Shown here: piece by piece, positions 25,481 to 34,991 of the stretch
Layout of the letters: the number at the start of each line of letters is the position of its first letter
Numbering within the stretch: the first letter of the stretch is position 1
Assembly (NCBI GenBank): GCA_047621305.1
Contig: JBLHNB010000014.1
Location: 13,068 to 77,067, forward strand
Direction: 5' to 3'
From: Colwellia_A sp047621305
GTDB taxonomy: Bacteria; Pseudomonadota; Gammaproteobacteria; Enterobacterales; Alteromonadaceae
Length of the DNA: 64,000 nucleotides
Notes under the pieces: generated by a model
The model's input: the letters and a program-made list of their open reading frames with translations, nothing else
Databases searched by the model: none
Told to the model about the DNA's origin: nothing
Position numbers and translations under genes: made by a program

Positions 25481-26074
25481 TAATGACATCAATAAAAACT
25501 TAACAGAGCCAGATTTTTTTTGTCCTTTAAATATTTTACCATCATAAAAAGGTCTTGCTCGATTTTACAATTCTTGTCGATAAAGATGGCGAATAAAAAT
25601 CAATATGATCTGCCGTCAGAAAATATGAAGGGCTAGAACCGAGTATTGGAAAATCATTTGGCTTTCAATAAAATTTTTCGAAAATATTTCTTCCACCCCC
25701 TCAAACAATGGCGTTTTTTTTTAAGAAATTTCAATTTAAATATTTACAGTATTGTAAATAATAGAAATAAAATAGCATAATAATTAGTACTATTAACAAC
25801 CCCAAGCACTCCTTCGAGTAGTCATAAATCCATTTTTAAAACACCTAACAGACTGTTCACCTAGATAGAACAATAACCTATTAATTATAACGCTAAAACT
25901 AAGTGATTACTTACACTTAACCAATCTGGGGTTATAAGGGTTATTAAAGCTACCGATTCGGGGTTACCAGAGTTGTTACTCACCCACTACGCAGGGTTGT
26001 TGGGGTTGTTTGTTGGTTGATCTTTGGAGGTGCTGGGGTTATCATGTTTAAAGGGTCTATTACTGAGTATAAAG
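25481..26074. other. Intergenic stretch with GGGGTT repeats upstream of hicB
   Basis: 594 bases with no gene. AT-rich up to about 25920, then a G-rich part (25927-26040) with several GGGGTT/AGGGTT units. I searched for a HicA toxin here by eye and did not find one. Confidence 0.6.
25927..26040. repeat. Scattered GGGGTT/GGGTT units
   Basis: GGGGTT occurs near 25928, 25960, 26002 and 26035, with GGGTT near 25938 and 25994. All are on the same strand within 115 bases, just upstream of hicB. Spacing is irregular, so it is not a simple tandem repeat; G-quadruplex formation is possible. Confidence 0.5.
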
Positions 26075-26482
26075 ATGAAATATCCTGTTTTAATAAAAAG
26101 AAATGAAGATGACAATGGTTATCTGCTTTCAGTACCTGACTTACTGGGTTGTCATGTCAAAGCAGACACAATTGATATCGGTATGAGTAATATTGAAGAA
26201 GCGATTGCTGCACATTTAACAATATTAACGGAGTATGGTGAATCTGTGCCTCATGCAAAAAAGATTGATCATCACATTAAAATATCAACAGAGCTCTCGC
26301 CTATTTGGGCGGTAATTGATTTTGATATTGTGCCGTATTTAGGTAAAAGCCATAAAATTAATGTCACCCTGCCAGAATTACTGATTAAACAAATTGATGA
26401 TCGGGTTAGTAAATCCTCTATTTATAAAACGCGCTCAGGTTTTATTGCGACGGCATGTATTATTGAATTAGTAAAACAGTAG
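26075..26482 (+). CDS. hicB: Orphan HicB-family antitoxin
   Basis: 135 aa from the ATG at 26075, which begins MKYPVLIKRNEDDNGYLLSVPDLLGC, the standard HicB start (an upstream in-frame start adds 17 unrelated residues). The N-terminal half is the partial RNase-H-like HicB domain; the C-terminal part (NVTLPELLIKQIDDRVSKS...KTRSGFIATACIIEL) is a ribbon-helix-helix DNA-binding motif. HicB normally neutralises the mRNA interferase HicA encoded next to it. No hicA is visible on either side, so this is an orphan antitoxin or a solitary regulator. Confidence 0.85.
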   Translation: MKYPVLIKRNEDDNGYLLSVPDLLGCHVKADTIDIGMSNIEEAIAAHLTILTEYGESVPHAKKIDHHIKISTELSPIWAVIDFDIVPYLGKSHKINVTLPELLIKQIDDRVSKSSIYKTRSGFIATACIIELVKQ

Positions 26483-26840
26483 TCACTTTTTAATTTCAAT
26501 AGCCTTCTACTTAAAATTCGTGAGCTACATTTTTAATCTGGAACGGGTCTAAACTTGCGGAGTCAACGTGAAATAAATTTTTATAAAATGTTTAATGTTA
26601 TGGCGTAAAACCTAGACGTATTACGCTGTAATATTGAGTCAATTTAACTCTCCTTAAAATAAACCCCAAAACAAATGTTAAAATAAAGTAATTAATTGTT
26701 ATTGATCTGTAAATATGAGCTACCCTTTTTATTAGTTGAAAATAATATAACTTATATTATTTTCAATAATTCTAATTCAATACTCACGTAATTTGTTCGT
26801 GCTGATTTAGAAACAACCAACTAATATAAGGAAGTTATCC
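26483..26840. other. Promoter region of the secreted serine protease
   Basis: 358 bases without a gene. AT-rich; an AAGGA-type ribosome-binding site lies just before 26841. No terminator for hicB or operator was recognised. Confidence 0.5.
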
Positions 26841-28910
26841 ATGTTAAAGAATGTTCTTATTTTACTAGCAAGCGCTAGTTTGATTACACCAACACTCGCA
26901 CAAAACAATAACTCAGATCCCACCGCCATCGTTATTATTGCAGATACTATAAAGCGTACAAGTACCTTAGCGCCATTACAAAATATTGCATCTGGACTTG
27001 ATAGTTCAAATGAAATAGAAGTGACAAAAACAGGTTCGGTATTTATTAAAGTACATTTTAATTATTTTAATATTCCAACAGGAGCCTATGTTGTTGTTTC
27101 AGACCCTCTTGGACAAGAGAGTTATCAATATGATGGTATAGAGCACCAAACAGCAACATTTTCAGCAGCAGAAAATGGCTTAACACAGTTTTCAGCGATG
27201 TCGATATTTGGTGATACCGCGGTTGTTAAACTTGTAATGCCACTTAATGCTGTTTGGGAAAAGCAGCATGGTATTAAAATAGACCAATTTAATGCTGGCC
27301 TTGAACAAGCATTAATCCCCGAAAATGATCCCACGCCAGAATCTAGCTGCGGTGTTAATGAACGTCGCGATGCAATTTGTTGGCAATCAAGTCATACACA
27401 GCAGTATGAACGTACGCGTCCTGTCGCTAGACTATTAATGGGCGGTACGGGCTTGTGTACCAGTTGGCGTGTCGGCGATGATAATCACATGTTTACTAAT
27501 AACCACTGTTTATCTACGCAAAGTAAACTCACCAATACTGAAGTTTGGTTTAATTATCAACGTACAACATGTGGTGGTTCTACTAATGCCGGCACGATTA
27601 AAGTCACGGGTAAAGATTTATTAAAAACAGATTATGACTTAGATTATTCATTGTTTACTGTGACCAACTTCAACAGCATTAGCAGTTTTGGTAATTTTGG
27701 TTTAGAAGACAAAGCCCCAACGGTTGGTGACCTTATTTATATTGCGCAACATGGTGCAGGTAAGCCGAAAGAGCTTGCAATTGAAAGTGATCAAAATACT
27801 AATGGATTATGTCAAATAGATATTGCTAGCGCCACAGGCAGAGCCGCCAATACTGACACCGGTTATTTTTGCGATACCACTGGGGGCTCTTCAGGCTCAC
27901 CTGTTATTGATAACGCCAGCCATAAGGTTATTGCTTTGCATCATTTTGGTGGTTGTGAAAATCAAGGGGTAAGAATTGATAAAATATGGCCACAAGTTTC
28001 TACTTATTTTGGTGGTGTATTACCACAAGGTGATGGTCCTGGTCAGAGTCTTCCCCCTGTTGCACGCGCGCAAATCACTTGTAATAACTTAAGTTGCTCA
28101 TTTAATGGCTCAGGTTCAACCGGAAGTAACCTTACTTACCATTGGAATTTTGGTGACAGCTTAAGCGCAACTACAAGTTCGATACAACATGATTACGCTC
28201 AAGCAGGTACTTACCAAGTTAGCTTAACCGTCACTGATAATAAAAACGCCAGTAATACCTACAATAAAGTACTTGAGGTATCTGATAGCCAGACCGATAA
28301 TGAATTACAATCGGGTATACCTGTCCTTAATCTTGCGGGTGCAAAAGATAGTGAATCACTTTATTTTATCGATGTAAGCGATAGTAATAAACGTGTCGTT
28401 GTTAATATGAGTGGTGGTTCGGGTGACGCTGACCTTTATGTTAAGCGTGGCGCAGAACCAACAACAAGCGATTATGACTGTCGCCCCTTTGAAGGAGGAA
28501 ATAATGAAAGCTGTGATGTTAACCTAGACTCACCTGAACTCGTTTATATTAAATTGATCGGATACAGTCAGTTTAGTGGTGTTGAGCTTGTTGCCACTAT
28601 TTCAGATAAAAATACCAGCCAATTCCCTAAGAGTAACCTCGAGACAAGTAAAGGGAACTGGTTACGCTATGACTATACTGTACCCGCTGGCGTTAGCCAA
28701 ATTGAGGTTAAATCTTTTGGTGGCTCTGGTGATGCTGATTTATATGTACAAAAAAGTGTTGCGCCATCAAAAACAGTCTACGATTGTCGCCCCTTCCAAT
28801 CCGGAAATAACGAAAGCTGCACGCTATCAGTTACCGCTGGTGATCAAATCCATATTGGGTTATTTGCCTATAACAGCTTTGCAAATTTAACCTTAGACGT
28901 TGTTAAATAA
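26841..28910 (+). CDS. Secreted trypsin-like serine endopeptidase with PKD and two PPC domains
   Basis: 689 aa. Signal peptide (cut near LAQN, residue 20-22), a propeptide-like region to about 170, and a chymotrypsin-fold domain with H222 in FTNNHCLS, D268 in DYDLDYSLF and S351 in GGSSGSPV, a pattern like glutamyl endopeptidase/lysyl endopeptidase relatives. A PKD domain follows (about 405-485, WNFGDS and AGTYQVSLTVTD), then two PPC domains each with GGSGDADLYV and YDCRPF...GNNESC. PPC domains are typical of type II-secreted marine proteases and are often removed on maturation. A terminator follows. It probably acts outside the cell on protein, together with the next gene's product. Confidence 0.9.
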   Translation: MLKNVLILLASASLITPTLAQNNNSDPTAIVIIADTIKRTSTLAPLQNIASGLDSSNEIEVTKTGSVFIKVHFNYFNIPTGAYVVVSDPLGQESYQYDGIEHQTATFSAAENGLTQFSAMSIFGDTAVVKLVMPLNAVWEKQHGIKIDQFNAGLEQALIPENDPTPESSCGVNERRDAICWQSSHTQQYERTRPVARLLMGGTGLCTSWRVGDDNHMFTNNHCLSTQSKLTNTEVWFNYQRTTCGGSTNAGTIKVTGKDLLKTDYDLDYSLFTVTNFNSISSFGNFGLEDKAPTVGDLIYIAQHGAGKPKELAIESDQNTNGLCQIDIASATGRAANTDTGYFCDTTGGSSGSPVIDNASHKVIALHHFGGCENQGVRIDKIWPQVSTYFGGVLPQGDGPGQSLPPVARAQITCNNLSCSFNGSGSTGSNLTYHWNFGDSLSATTSSIQHDYAQAGTYQVSLTVTDNKNASNTYNKVLEVSDSQTDNELQSGIPVLNLAGAKDSESLYFIDVSDSNKRVVVNMSGGSGDADLYVKRGAEPTTSDYDCRPFEGGNNESCDVNLDSPELVYIKLIGYSQFSGVELVATISDKNTSQFPKSNLETSKGNWLRYDYTVPAGVSQIEVKSFGGSGDADLYVQKSVAPSKTVYDCRPFQSGNNESCTLSVTAGDQIHIGLFAYNSFANLTLDVVK

Positions 28911-28929
28911 TAAACTAATTTATTGCGAT

Positions 28930-28967
28930 AAAACTTCCTTTTGACAAGTTCTAGAGGAAGTTTTTTT
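28930..28967 (+). terminator. Intrinsic terminator after the serine protease gene
   Basis: 9-bp stem AAAACTTCC / GGAAGTTTT with a 17-base loop, running into seven Ts. Confidence 0.8.
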
Positions 28968-28991
28968 CATTAAAAAAGGGATCTATCTATT

Positions 28992-31136
28992 ATGAACTTC
29001 ACGGTAATTAAGAACATACTCACCATAAAAACATTTTCATTGTGTGCTGTTATATTCACATCGAGCTCAATATGTGCAGCCACTTCCTCAGTAACATCGC
29101 CAGTAACAATAGAGGCAAGGAATAGCTATAACGAAAAACCTTTGCAACATATTCGTATTCTCCACCCAGATGCCGCGACATTTGCGATTGAACTTGATAC
29201 AAAAGACTTTGATGTTTTACAAAACACCATCACTGATGAGCAACTTGAAGTGATCGTTTCAGTAGCACAATTATCGATACTAAAAAAACAAGGTTTAACA
29301 ATAGAGGTATTAGCAACCGGCAGTCCTTTTCAAAATAGTGAAGATGCTATGGTGATAGCGACCGATGCCGAGTATTCGACAAGACTAGCACCACCATCGG
29401 GTTATAAAAACTTAGAGCAGCTAATGCAGGAACTTAACGCCATAGCGGCATTAAATCCATCAATAGCAAAAGTTGTTGATATTTCGGCTAAATATAATCA
29501 GCCAACGACCATTGGTGGCCGTCATATGTACGCCATTAAAATCTCAGATAATGTTAGCCAAGATGAAGATGAAGCGAACTTTCTTATTGTCTCTAATCAC
29601 CATGTTAGAGAATTAGTGACACCGGTTATTGCCCTTACTGCGGCGCGTAATTTGGTTGAACAGTATAATGTCAATGAACAAGTTACTCAGGCGGTCAACA
29701 ATAATGAAATATGGATTGCAGCAAATTGGAATCCTGATGGCTATGTACACGTATTCACTGTTGATAATATGTGGCGTAAAAACAGACGCCAATTATCAAA
29801 TGGTATTGGCGTTGATTTAAACCGTAATTACCCAGTAGGCTGGTCTACATCTTGTTCTGGTTCCAGTAGTCATAGTTCACAAACCTATAAAGGTACATCT
29901 CCAGCGTCTGAAGTAGAAACACAAACAATGATGGCATGGGGCAATGATAGACGATTCAGTAAAGTCATTGACTTTCATTCATCAGGTCGAGAAATCCTGT
30001 GGGACTACCATCCAAGCTGTGCAACTCATCCATTTGATGACCATCAAAAAGAAGAAGGTAAAGTTATTTCACAAGATGCCGGATATAATCAATGGCGTAG
30101 TGCTACAGCGCTGGGTGAAAATTTCCAATGGCATCTTAAACAAGGAGCGAATGCCTATTTAATGGAAACACATAACTCTTTTCAACCCAGTTATGCCAGT
30201 GCTAAATCAGAAGCAGAACAATTATGGCCCGCTATTTTAAAATACGTTAACCGACCAACGCCTGTTGTTGGTCATGTTACTGATAATGAAGGCAATGCTC
30301 TAATAGATGTTAATGTAGCTGTTCAAGGGGTAAATTATCCTTTTAATGATACCAACCTTTCTGATAAATACGGTAAATTCAATGTTCATTTGCCCAGCGG
30401 TAATCATATATTAACGTTAACAAAGTTGGGTTATCCATCGGTCAATCAATCAGTGTCTATTGACACGAACAGCAGCCAAACTATTAATGTCGTATTAGAA
30501 CAACAAACTGACGATGTTCAAGTAATGGCCAACAAGGTAGTGATTGAAAATTTAGCGGGGCAAAAAACAGCACAACGCTTTTTTAAATTACAGGTGCCAA
30601 CAGGTGCTACAGCTTTATCATTTACTTTGTCTGGTGGCTCAGGTGACGCCGATTTATATGTGCGTAAAGCCAACAAACCCACGCTATCAGATTACCAATG
30701 TCGGCCCTATATTGGGGGCAATAATGAACATTGTGTTATCAATAATGCTTTAGACGGTGATTGGTATGTGATGTTAAATGCATATAGTGCTTATGCAGAG
30801 GTTAGTGTGGTTGGCGAATACAGTTCAGAACCGATAACTAACGACACCATTGAACTTACAGATCTCAATGCTATAAATAATAATGAAACACATTACAGTA
30901 TTGATGTTCCTAGCACACGATCGATATTAACTGTTGAGATGGATGGTGGCAGTGGCGATGCAGATTTGTATGTTAGTTTTGGTTCGCCGCCAACAAAGAA
31001 TAACTATGACTGTCGCCCTTATAACGCTGGTAATACTGAACAATGTCAGTTGCCTCGTAATGGCGGTCAAGCTTATATAATGGTTCACGCCTATGCTAGT
31101 TACTCAGGGGTATCATTAAAGGCCAGCTCACAGTAA
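28992..31136 (+). CDS. Secreted M14 zinc carboxypeptidase with two PPC domains
   Basis: 714 aa. Signal peptide (cut near CAAT, residue ~30) and propeptide, then an M14 domain: zinc ligands H204 and E207 in NHHVRE and H329 in IDFHSSG, the NPDGY and DLNRNYPVGW substrate motifs, and catalytic E392 in YLMETHNSF. A carboxypeptidase regulatory-like beta domain (about 425-505, GHVTDNEGNALIDVNV) and two C-terminal PPC domains (GGSGDADLYV, CRPY/GNNEHC and GNTEQC) follow. It removes C-terminal residues from peptides outside the cell. The PPC repeats resemble those of the upstream protease, indicating shared export and probably shared duplication history. Confidence 0.92.
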   Translation: MNFTVIKNILTIKTFSLCAVIFTSSSICAATSSVTSPVTIEARNSYNEKPLQHIRILHPDAATFAIELDTKDFDVLQNTITDEQLEVIVSVAQLSILKKQGLTIEVLATGSPFQNSEDAMVIATDAEYSTRLAPPSGYKNLEQLMQELNAIAALNPSIAKVVDISAKYNQPTTIGGRHMYAIKISDNVSQDEDEANFLIVSNHHVRELVTPVIALTAARNLVEQYNVNEQVTQAVNNNEIWIAANWNPDGYVHVFTVDNMWRKNRRQLSNGIGVDLNRNYPVGWSTSCSGSSSHSSQTYKGTSPASEVETQTMMAWGNDRRFSKVIDFHSSGREILWDYHPSCATHPFDDHQKEEGKVISQDAGYNQWRSATALGENFQWHLKQGANAYLMETHNSFQPSYASAKSEAEQLWPAILKYVNRPTPVVGHVTDNEGNALIDVNVAVQGVNYPFNDTNLSDKYGKFNVHLPSGNHILTLTKLGYPSVNQSVSIDTNSSQTINVVLEQQTDDVQVMANKVVIENLAGQKTAQRFFKLQVPTGATALSFTLSGGSGDADLYVRKANKPTLSDYQCRPYIGGNNEHCVINNALDGDWYVMLNAYSAYAEVSVVGEYSSEPITNDTIELTDLNAINNNETHYSIDVPSTRSILTVEMDGGSGDADLYVSFGSPPTKNNYDCRPYNAGNTEQCQLPRNGGQAYIMVHAYASYSGVSLKASSQ

Positions 31137-31170
31137 TCGTTTTATTTTAATGACAAAAGTCAAATGATGC

Positions 31171-31842
31171 TTACGTTAACAGCGCAGACACATTAAATTG
31201 TTGCGCTGCTATTTTTATATCTTTTTCAAAAGAAAAAGAGGCTAATTTAGGGATAGGCAGTAAATTTTCAAGTTCGGTAATATTTTCTGCAAGGTAAGGC
31301 ATTGACTCTGCGCAGTTAGCAACCCAACCTATACATTCTAAACCGTCACTGATAATACTTTGATAGGTTAAAACGGCATGATTTAAGCAACCCAGTTTCA
31401 TATTAACCACCAGCAATACTTTTTGATTACTCTGTTTAACAAAATCAGATAAAAAGTGACCGTTACCTAATGGCAAACGCCAACCACCCGCGCCTTCAGT
31501 AACTACAATATCAGCCTTTAATGCTTTTATTGTTTGATAATGTTGAGAAATTTCTTCAATATATATTGTTTTGTTGCATTGCTGTGCAGCAATATGCGGC
31601 GCAATAGCAGGTTCAAAAGCAATGGGATTGATATCCGTTATTGATTGCTGGCAATTGGCAGCTATTTGTAATAATTGTGCATCTTCATTAACAAGTACAG
31701 CACCTACTTGCTGACAACCCGCGGAAATAGGTTTATATACAGCAACTCGCTTACCGTCAGTAACCAAGGCGTGCACCAGTGCAGTGGCTACATAAGTTTT
31801 TCCGGCGTCAGTATCTGTTGCGGTGACAAAAATTTCAATCAT
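31171..31842 (-). CDS. bioD: Dethiobiotin synthetase
   Basis: 223 aa. ATP-dependent closure of diaminopelargonate with CO2 to dethiobiotin. P-loop near the start TDTDAGKTYVATAL (a DTDAGKT form of the BioD Walker A), then YKPISAG and VTEGAGGWRLPL, the substrate and magnesium motifs of BioD. It is the last gene of bioBFCD and begins 17 bases after bioC. Confidence 0.95.
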   Translation of the reverse strand: MIEIFVTATDTDAGKTYVATALVHALVTDGKRVAVYKPISAGCQQVGAVLVNEDAQLLQIAANCQQSITDINPIAFEPAIAPHIAAQQCNKTIYIEEISQHYQTIKALKADIVVTEGAGGWRLPLGNGHFLSDFVKQSNQKVLLVVNMKLGCLNHAVLTYQSIISDGLECIGWVANCAESMPYLAENITELENLLPIPKLASFSFEKDIKIAAQQFNVSALLT

Positions 31843-31859
31843 GAGTTAGACATTTAACC

Positions 31860-32645
31860 CTAACCATTTAACTTAACTAAAATACCCGAAAATACTCGAT
31901 ATGTAGCGGGATATATGCCGCTTGGCTCTTGAAAGTCTTGGTAGCTATGAGTCATTTTTTGCCATTTATCTTTACCGGCAAGCCCTTTATTGGTCTTTTT
32001 AGGGATATGATTCGCTCCAAGCCCTTTTAATTCGTGGGCAAGGTGTAAAACACTTTCATATTCTAGCACAATATCTTTTACCTGATGTTCTATCAGTTTT
32101 GATTGATTACCATTAAAAATGGCCGTTAATTCATCTTCAGTCTTAAAGTCGATAACATGCTGGTCTTTGTCTACTTGCGCCCAAGAGGATTTTAATTCGT
32201 TTAATGTACCGTCAATGAGTGTACTGAATATAAAGAGACCACCAGGCTTTAATGCCCGAATAATTTCACTTAAAACGTTTGATAGAGGATCACACCATTG
32301 GATCATCAAATTAGAATAGACGAGATCGATACTGCTATTTTGTAAAGGTAAATGGTAAGCGTCACCTTCTAGCCATTTTATATCTTGTATTCTATTTTTT
32401 TGAGCATATCTTAGCATTTCGCCAGAGATATCTAAGCCGATCACCTGCTCATATTTACTGGCTAAGATATCGGTAAAGAAACCGGTACCCGCGCCTAAAT
32501 CAAGTACAGTTAAATCATTTCTATTCGGTAAGTGAGGCATCAAATGTTTACCCGTATAACGTTGTAAACGGGCTGAAACATCGTAAGATTTGCTGGCGAC
32601 ACCAAATGATCGGGCAATTTTAACTCTTTTTTTGGTATCTGGCAT
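31860..32645 (-). CDS. bioC: Malonyl-ACP O-methyltransferase
   Basis: 261 aa. SAM-dependent methyltransferase that masks the malonyl carboxyl group so fatty-acid synthesis can build the pimeloyl chain. Motif I is VLDLGAGTGFFTDIL, followed by VIGLDISGEML and LVYSNLMIQWC, the typical BioC segment. Its ATG overlaps the bioF stop by one base (TAATG). The partner esterase bioH is not in the window. Confidence 0.94.
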   Translation of the reverse strand: MPDTKKRVKIARSFGVASKSYDVSARLQRYTGKHLMPHLPNRNDLTVLDLGAGTGFFTDILASKYEQVIGLDISGEMLRYAQKNRIQDIKWLEGDAYHLPLQNSSIDLVYSNLMIQWCDPLSNVLSEIIRALKPGGLFIFSTLIDGTLNELKSSWAQVDKDQHVIDFKTEDELTAIFNGNQSKLIEHQVKDIVLEYESVLHLAHELKGLGANHIPKKTNKGLAGKDKWQKMTHSYQDFQEPSGIYPATYRVFSGILVKLNG

Positions 32646-33787
32646 TAAGATAAAACCTTATTAATACTATTTGATAAGTGACTGATATCACTGGTATTGT
32701 GATTAGAACATATGGTAACACGTAACCGAGAGCTATTCTTAGCAACGGTTGGTGGGCGAATAGCAGTGAGCCATATCCCCATCTCTTTTAATTTTTCACA
32801 TATTTCTAATGTTTTTATTTCTGAACCAATTTCTATAGCATGGATAGAAGACTGGGTTGTAATTAATTTAACTTGCGCATCAAGTGTAGATGATAAAAGA
32901 TGACTTAACTCAGTTATTTTTTCTCGGCGCCAATGCTCTTTCTGAATGATTTCTATACTGGCTTTGGTAGCCCATGCTAATGCAGGCGATATCGCGGTTG
33001 AATAGATATAGTGTCGCGAAAAATTAACTAAATATTCAAATAAATTTTCATCACAGGCAACAAATGCACCACTAGTTGCAATCGCTTTGCCAAACGTTGC
33101 CATAATAATATCAATATTCCCTTCGCTAATGCTACCTTCACCTTGTTTACCAATAACACCAATGCTGTGGGCGTCATCGATATACGACCAAGCATTATAT
33201 TCATTAGCAAGCTGACACAGTTCACTAATATTGGCTTTATCACCGTCCATGCTAAAAACACCTTCAGAAACAATCAGTTTATTTTCCGTTGAAGCCTGTT
33301 CTAAATAACGTTCAAGCTGGGCGGTATCATTGTGTAAAAAACGTTTAACTTTTGCGTTAGCACTTAAAGCACCATCAATTAGGGAGGCGTGACTGAGTTT
33401 GTCTAAAAAAAACGCCGTATTTTCATCTTGACCAAGGGTTTGTAGTACGCCTAAATTTGCAGCAAAACCACTTGAATAAAGTAAACAACGTGATTTATTT
33501 AACCATGTACAAATTTCATCTTCTAGCGCCTGATGAGGATATTGATAACCGGTAATTAAACTGGAAGCACTGGCACAAAGGCCATATTTATCTATACCCT
33601 CTTGCATTGCCTTATTAATTTTGGGGTGATTATTTAAGCCTAAATAATCATTTGACGAAAAATTTAAATAACATTTTCCATTAATATGCAGCTCACGACT
33701 ACTTTGCTGTGCAACATGATAGCGTCGGCGATAACGATCTTTATCATGCTGCTCAGTAAGTCTGTTTTTGATAAATTCAAAAGGCAT
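32645..33787 (-). CDS. bioF: 8-amino-7-oxononanoate synthase
   Basis: 380 aa PLP enzyme condensing pimeloyl-ACP (or -CoA) with alanine. Seen: FSSNDYLGL at the N terminus, SLITGYQYPHQALE, SEGVFSMDGD, DDAHSIGVIG (PLP-binding Asp/His) and the TFGKA lysine that binds PLP. Length matches the family. It lies in bioBFCD between bioB (17-base gap) and bioC (one-base overlap). Confidence 0.95.
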   Translation of the reverse strand: MPFEFIKNRLTEQHDKDRYRRRYHVAQQSSRELHINGKCYLNFSSNDYLGLNNHPKINKAMQEGIDKYGLCASASSLITGYQYPHQALEDEICTWLNKSRCLLYSSGFAANLGVLQTLGQDENTAFFLDKLSHASLIDGALSANAKVKRFLHNDTAQLERYLEQASTENKLIVSEGVFSMDGDKANISELCQLANEYNAWSYIDDAHSIGVIGKQGEGSISEGNIDIIMATFGKAIATSGAFVACDENLFEYLVNFSRHYIYSTAISPALAWATKASIEIIQKEHWRREKITELSHLLSSTLDAQVKLITTQSSIHAIEIGSEIKTLEICEKLKEMGIWLTAIRPPTVAKNSSRLRVTICSNHNTSDISHLSNSINKVLS

Positions 33788-33804
33788 AATTAATAGAGGT
33801 TTAC

Positions 33805-34875
33805 TTAGTTAACCGCATTATAAAAAAGATCACTGTTTTGCTGATCGATCACGGCTGTTTTTACTTTAAGCATTTGCTCTTCTTCATCAATGGTGCCAAT
33901 AGTTTCAGTATTTATACCTAACTTTTCAAATAATTGAATATCTTGATTGGTTTCAGGGTTTCCAGTTGTTAATAATTTACAACCATAAAAAATTGAATTT
34001 GCGCCAGCAAGAAAACACAATGATTGCATTTGTTCATTCATTTCTGCACGCCCTGCGGATAAACGAACATGGCTTTTAGGCATTAAAATACGAGCCACGG
34101 CAATACAACGAATAAATTCAAAACTATCAAGGTCAGCAACATCTGCTAAGGGGGTGCCTTCCACTTTAACTAACATATTAATAGGGACACTTTCAGGCTG
34201 TGGAGACAAATTAGCTAATTGGATGAGCAGTGAAATTCTATCTTGCGCTTTTTCACCTAAGCCGACGATACCACCACTACAAACTTTCATGCCTGCGCTA
34301 CGCACATTTGATAAGGTATCTAAGCGGTCTTGAAAGGTTCTGGTGGTAATAATTTGGTTATAATGCTCAGGTGATGTATCCAAATTGTGATTGTAATAAT
34401 CTAAACCCGCTGTTTGTAATTCATCAGCTTGTTCAACAGATAACATGCCTAAGGTCATACATGTTTCTAAACCAAGCGCTTTAACGCCTTTAACCATATC
34501 AACGACAGCAGGCATATCGCGTGCTTTAGGGTTACGCCATCCAGCACCCATACAAAAACGTGTTGAACCTTGATCTTTAGCTTTTTGCGCTGCTTCTAAA
34601 ACATTCGCAACAGCCATTAAACGTTCTTTATCAATATCTGTTTTATAGCGAGCACTTTGTGAACAGTACTTACAATCTTCTGGACATGCGCCCGTTTTGA
34701 TTGATAACAAGGTACTCACTTGTACTTCATTCGCGTTAAACGTTTCGCGATGAATCGTTTGTGCTTTAAACATTAAGTCATTAAATGGCATATCAAAAAG
34801 CGCTTGCACTTCAGTTTTATTCCAATCATGACGAGCCGTTTGATTTTTATGCTCTGTAGCCGCTTGTACTGACAT
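33805..34875 (-). CDS. bioB: Biotin synthase
   Basis: 356 aa radical-SAM enzyme inserting sulfur into dethiobiotin. The radical-SAM cluster ligands are C64, C68 and C71 in GACPEDCKYCSQSARY. MGAGWRNPKARDM, YYNHNLDTSPE and CSGGIVGLGE are BioB signatures; RLSAGRAEMN supplies the arginine region for the [2Fe-2S] cluster. First gene of the minus-strand bio operon, with AGGA 6 bases before ATG. It shares the regulatory region with divergent bioA. Confidence 0.97.
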   Translation of the reverse strand: MSVQAATEHKNQTARHDWNKTEVQALFDMPFNDLMFKAQTIHRETFNANEVQVSTLLSIKTGACPEDCKYCSQSARYKTDIDKERLMAVANVLEAAQKAKDQGSTRFCMGAGWRNPKARDMPAVVDMVKGVKALGLETCMTLGMLSVEQADELQTAGLDYYNHNLDTSPEHYNQIITTRTFQDRLDTLSNVRSAGMKVCSGGIVGLGEKAQDRISLLIQLANLSPQPESVPINMLVKVEGTPLADVADLDSFEFIRCIAVARILMPKSHVRLSAGRAEMNEQMQSLCFLAGANSIFYGCKLLTTGNPETNQDIQLFEKLGINTETIGTIDEEEQMLKVKTAVIDQQNSDLFYNAVN

Positions 34876-34929
34876 TTAAGGTCCTATAATTTTTCATAAA
34901 CGACACAAGTGAAATTGCATCTATAAATA

Positions 34930-34952
34930 TTTGCAGGTAGTCTACCAGCAAA
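34930..34952. promoter_or_regulatory. 23-bp near-perfect palindrome in the bioA/bioB divergent promoter
   Basis: TTTGCAGGTAG-T-CTACCAGCAAA: 10 of 11 arm positions are complementary. It lies 7 bases from the BirA-like box and does not match BirA, BioR or BioQ consensus sites known to me. Likely binding site for another dimeric regulator. Confidence 0.55.
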
Positions 34953-34958
34953 TAAGCG

Positions 34959-34991
34959 TTGTAAACACATCAGCAAGATATTAGTTAACAT
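34959..34991. promoter_or_regulatory. BirA-type biotin operator
   Basis: TTGTAAACA, 15 bases, AGTTAACAT. The left half matches the BirA half-site TTGTAAACC in 8 of 9 positions; the right half is weaker (6 of 9 to GGTTTACAA). It lies between divergent bioA and bioB, as in enterobacteria, and ends directly at the bioA ATG. Confidence 0.7.

Noticed and set aside
25481..26074. A hicA toxin gene upstream of hicB
   Set aside because: No frame shows the HicA double-stranded-RNA-binding pattern (GSHHxF/Y region); the stretch is AT-rich with many stops.
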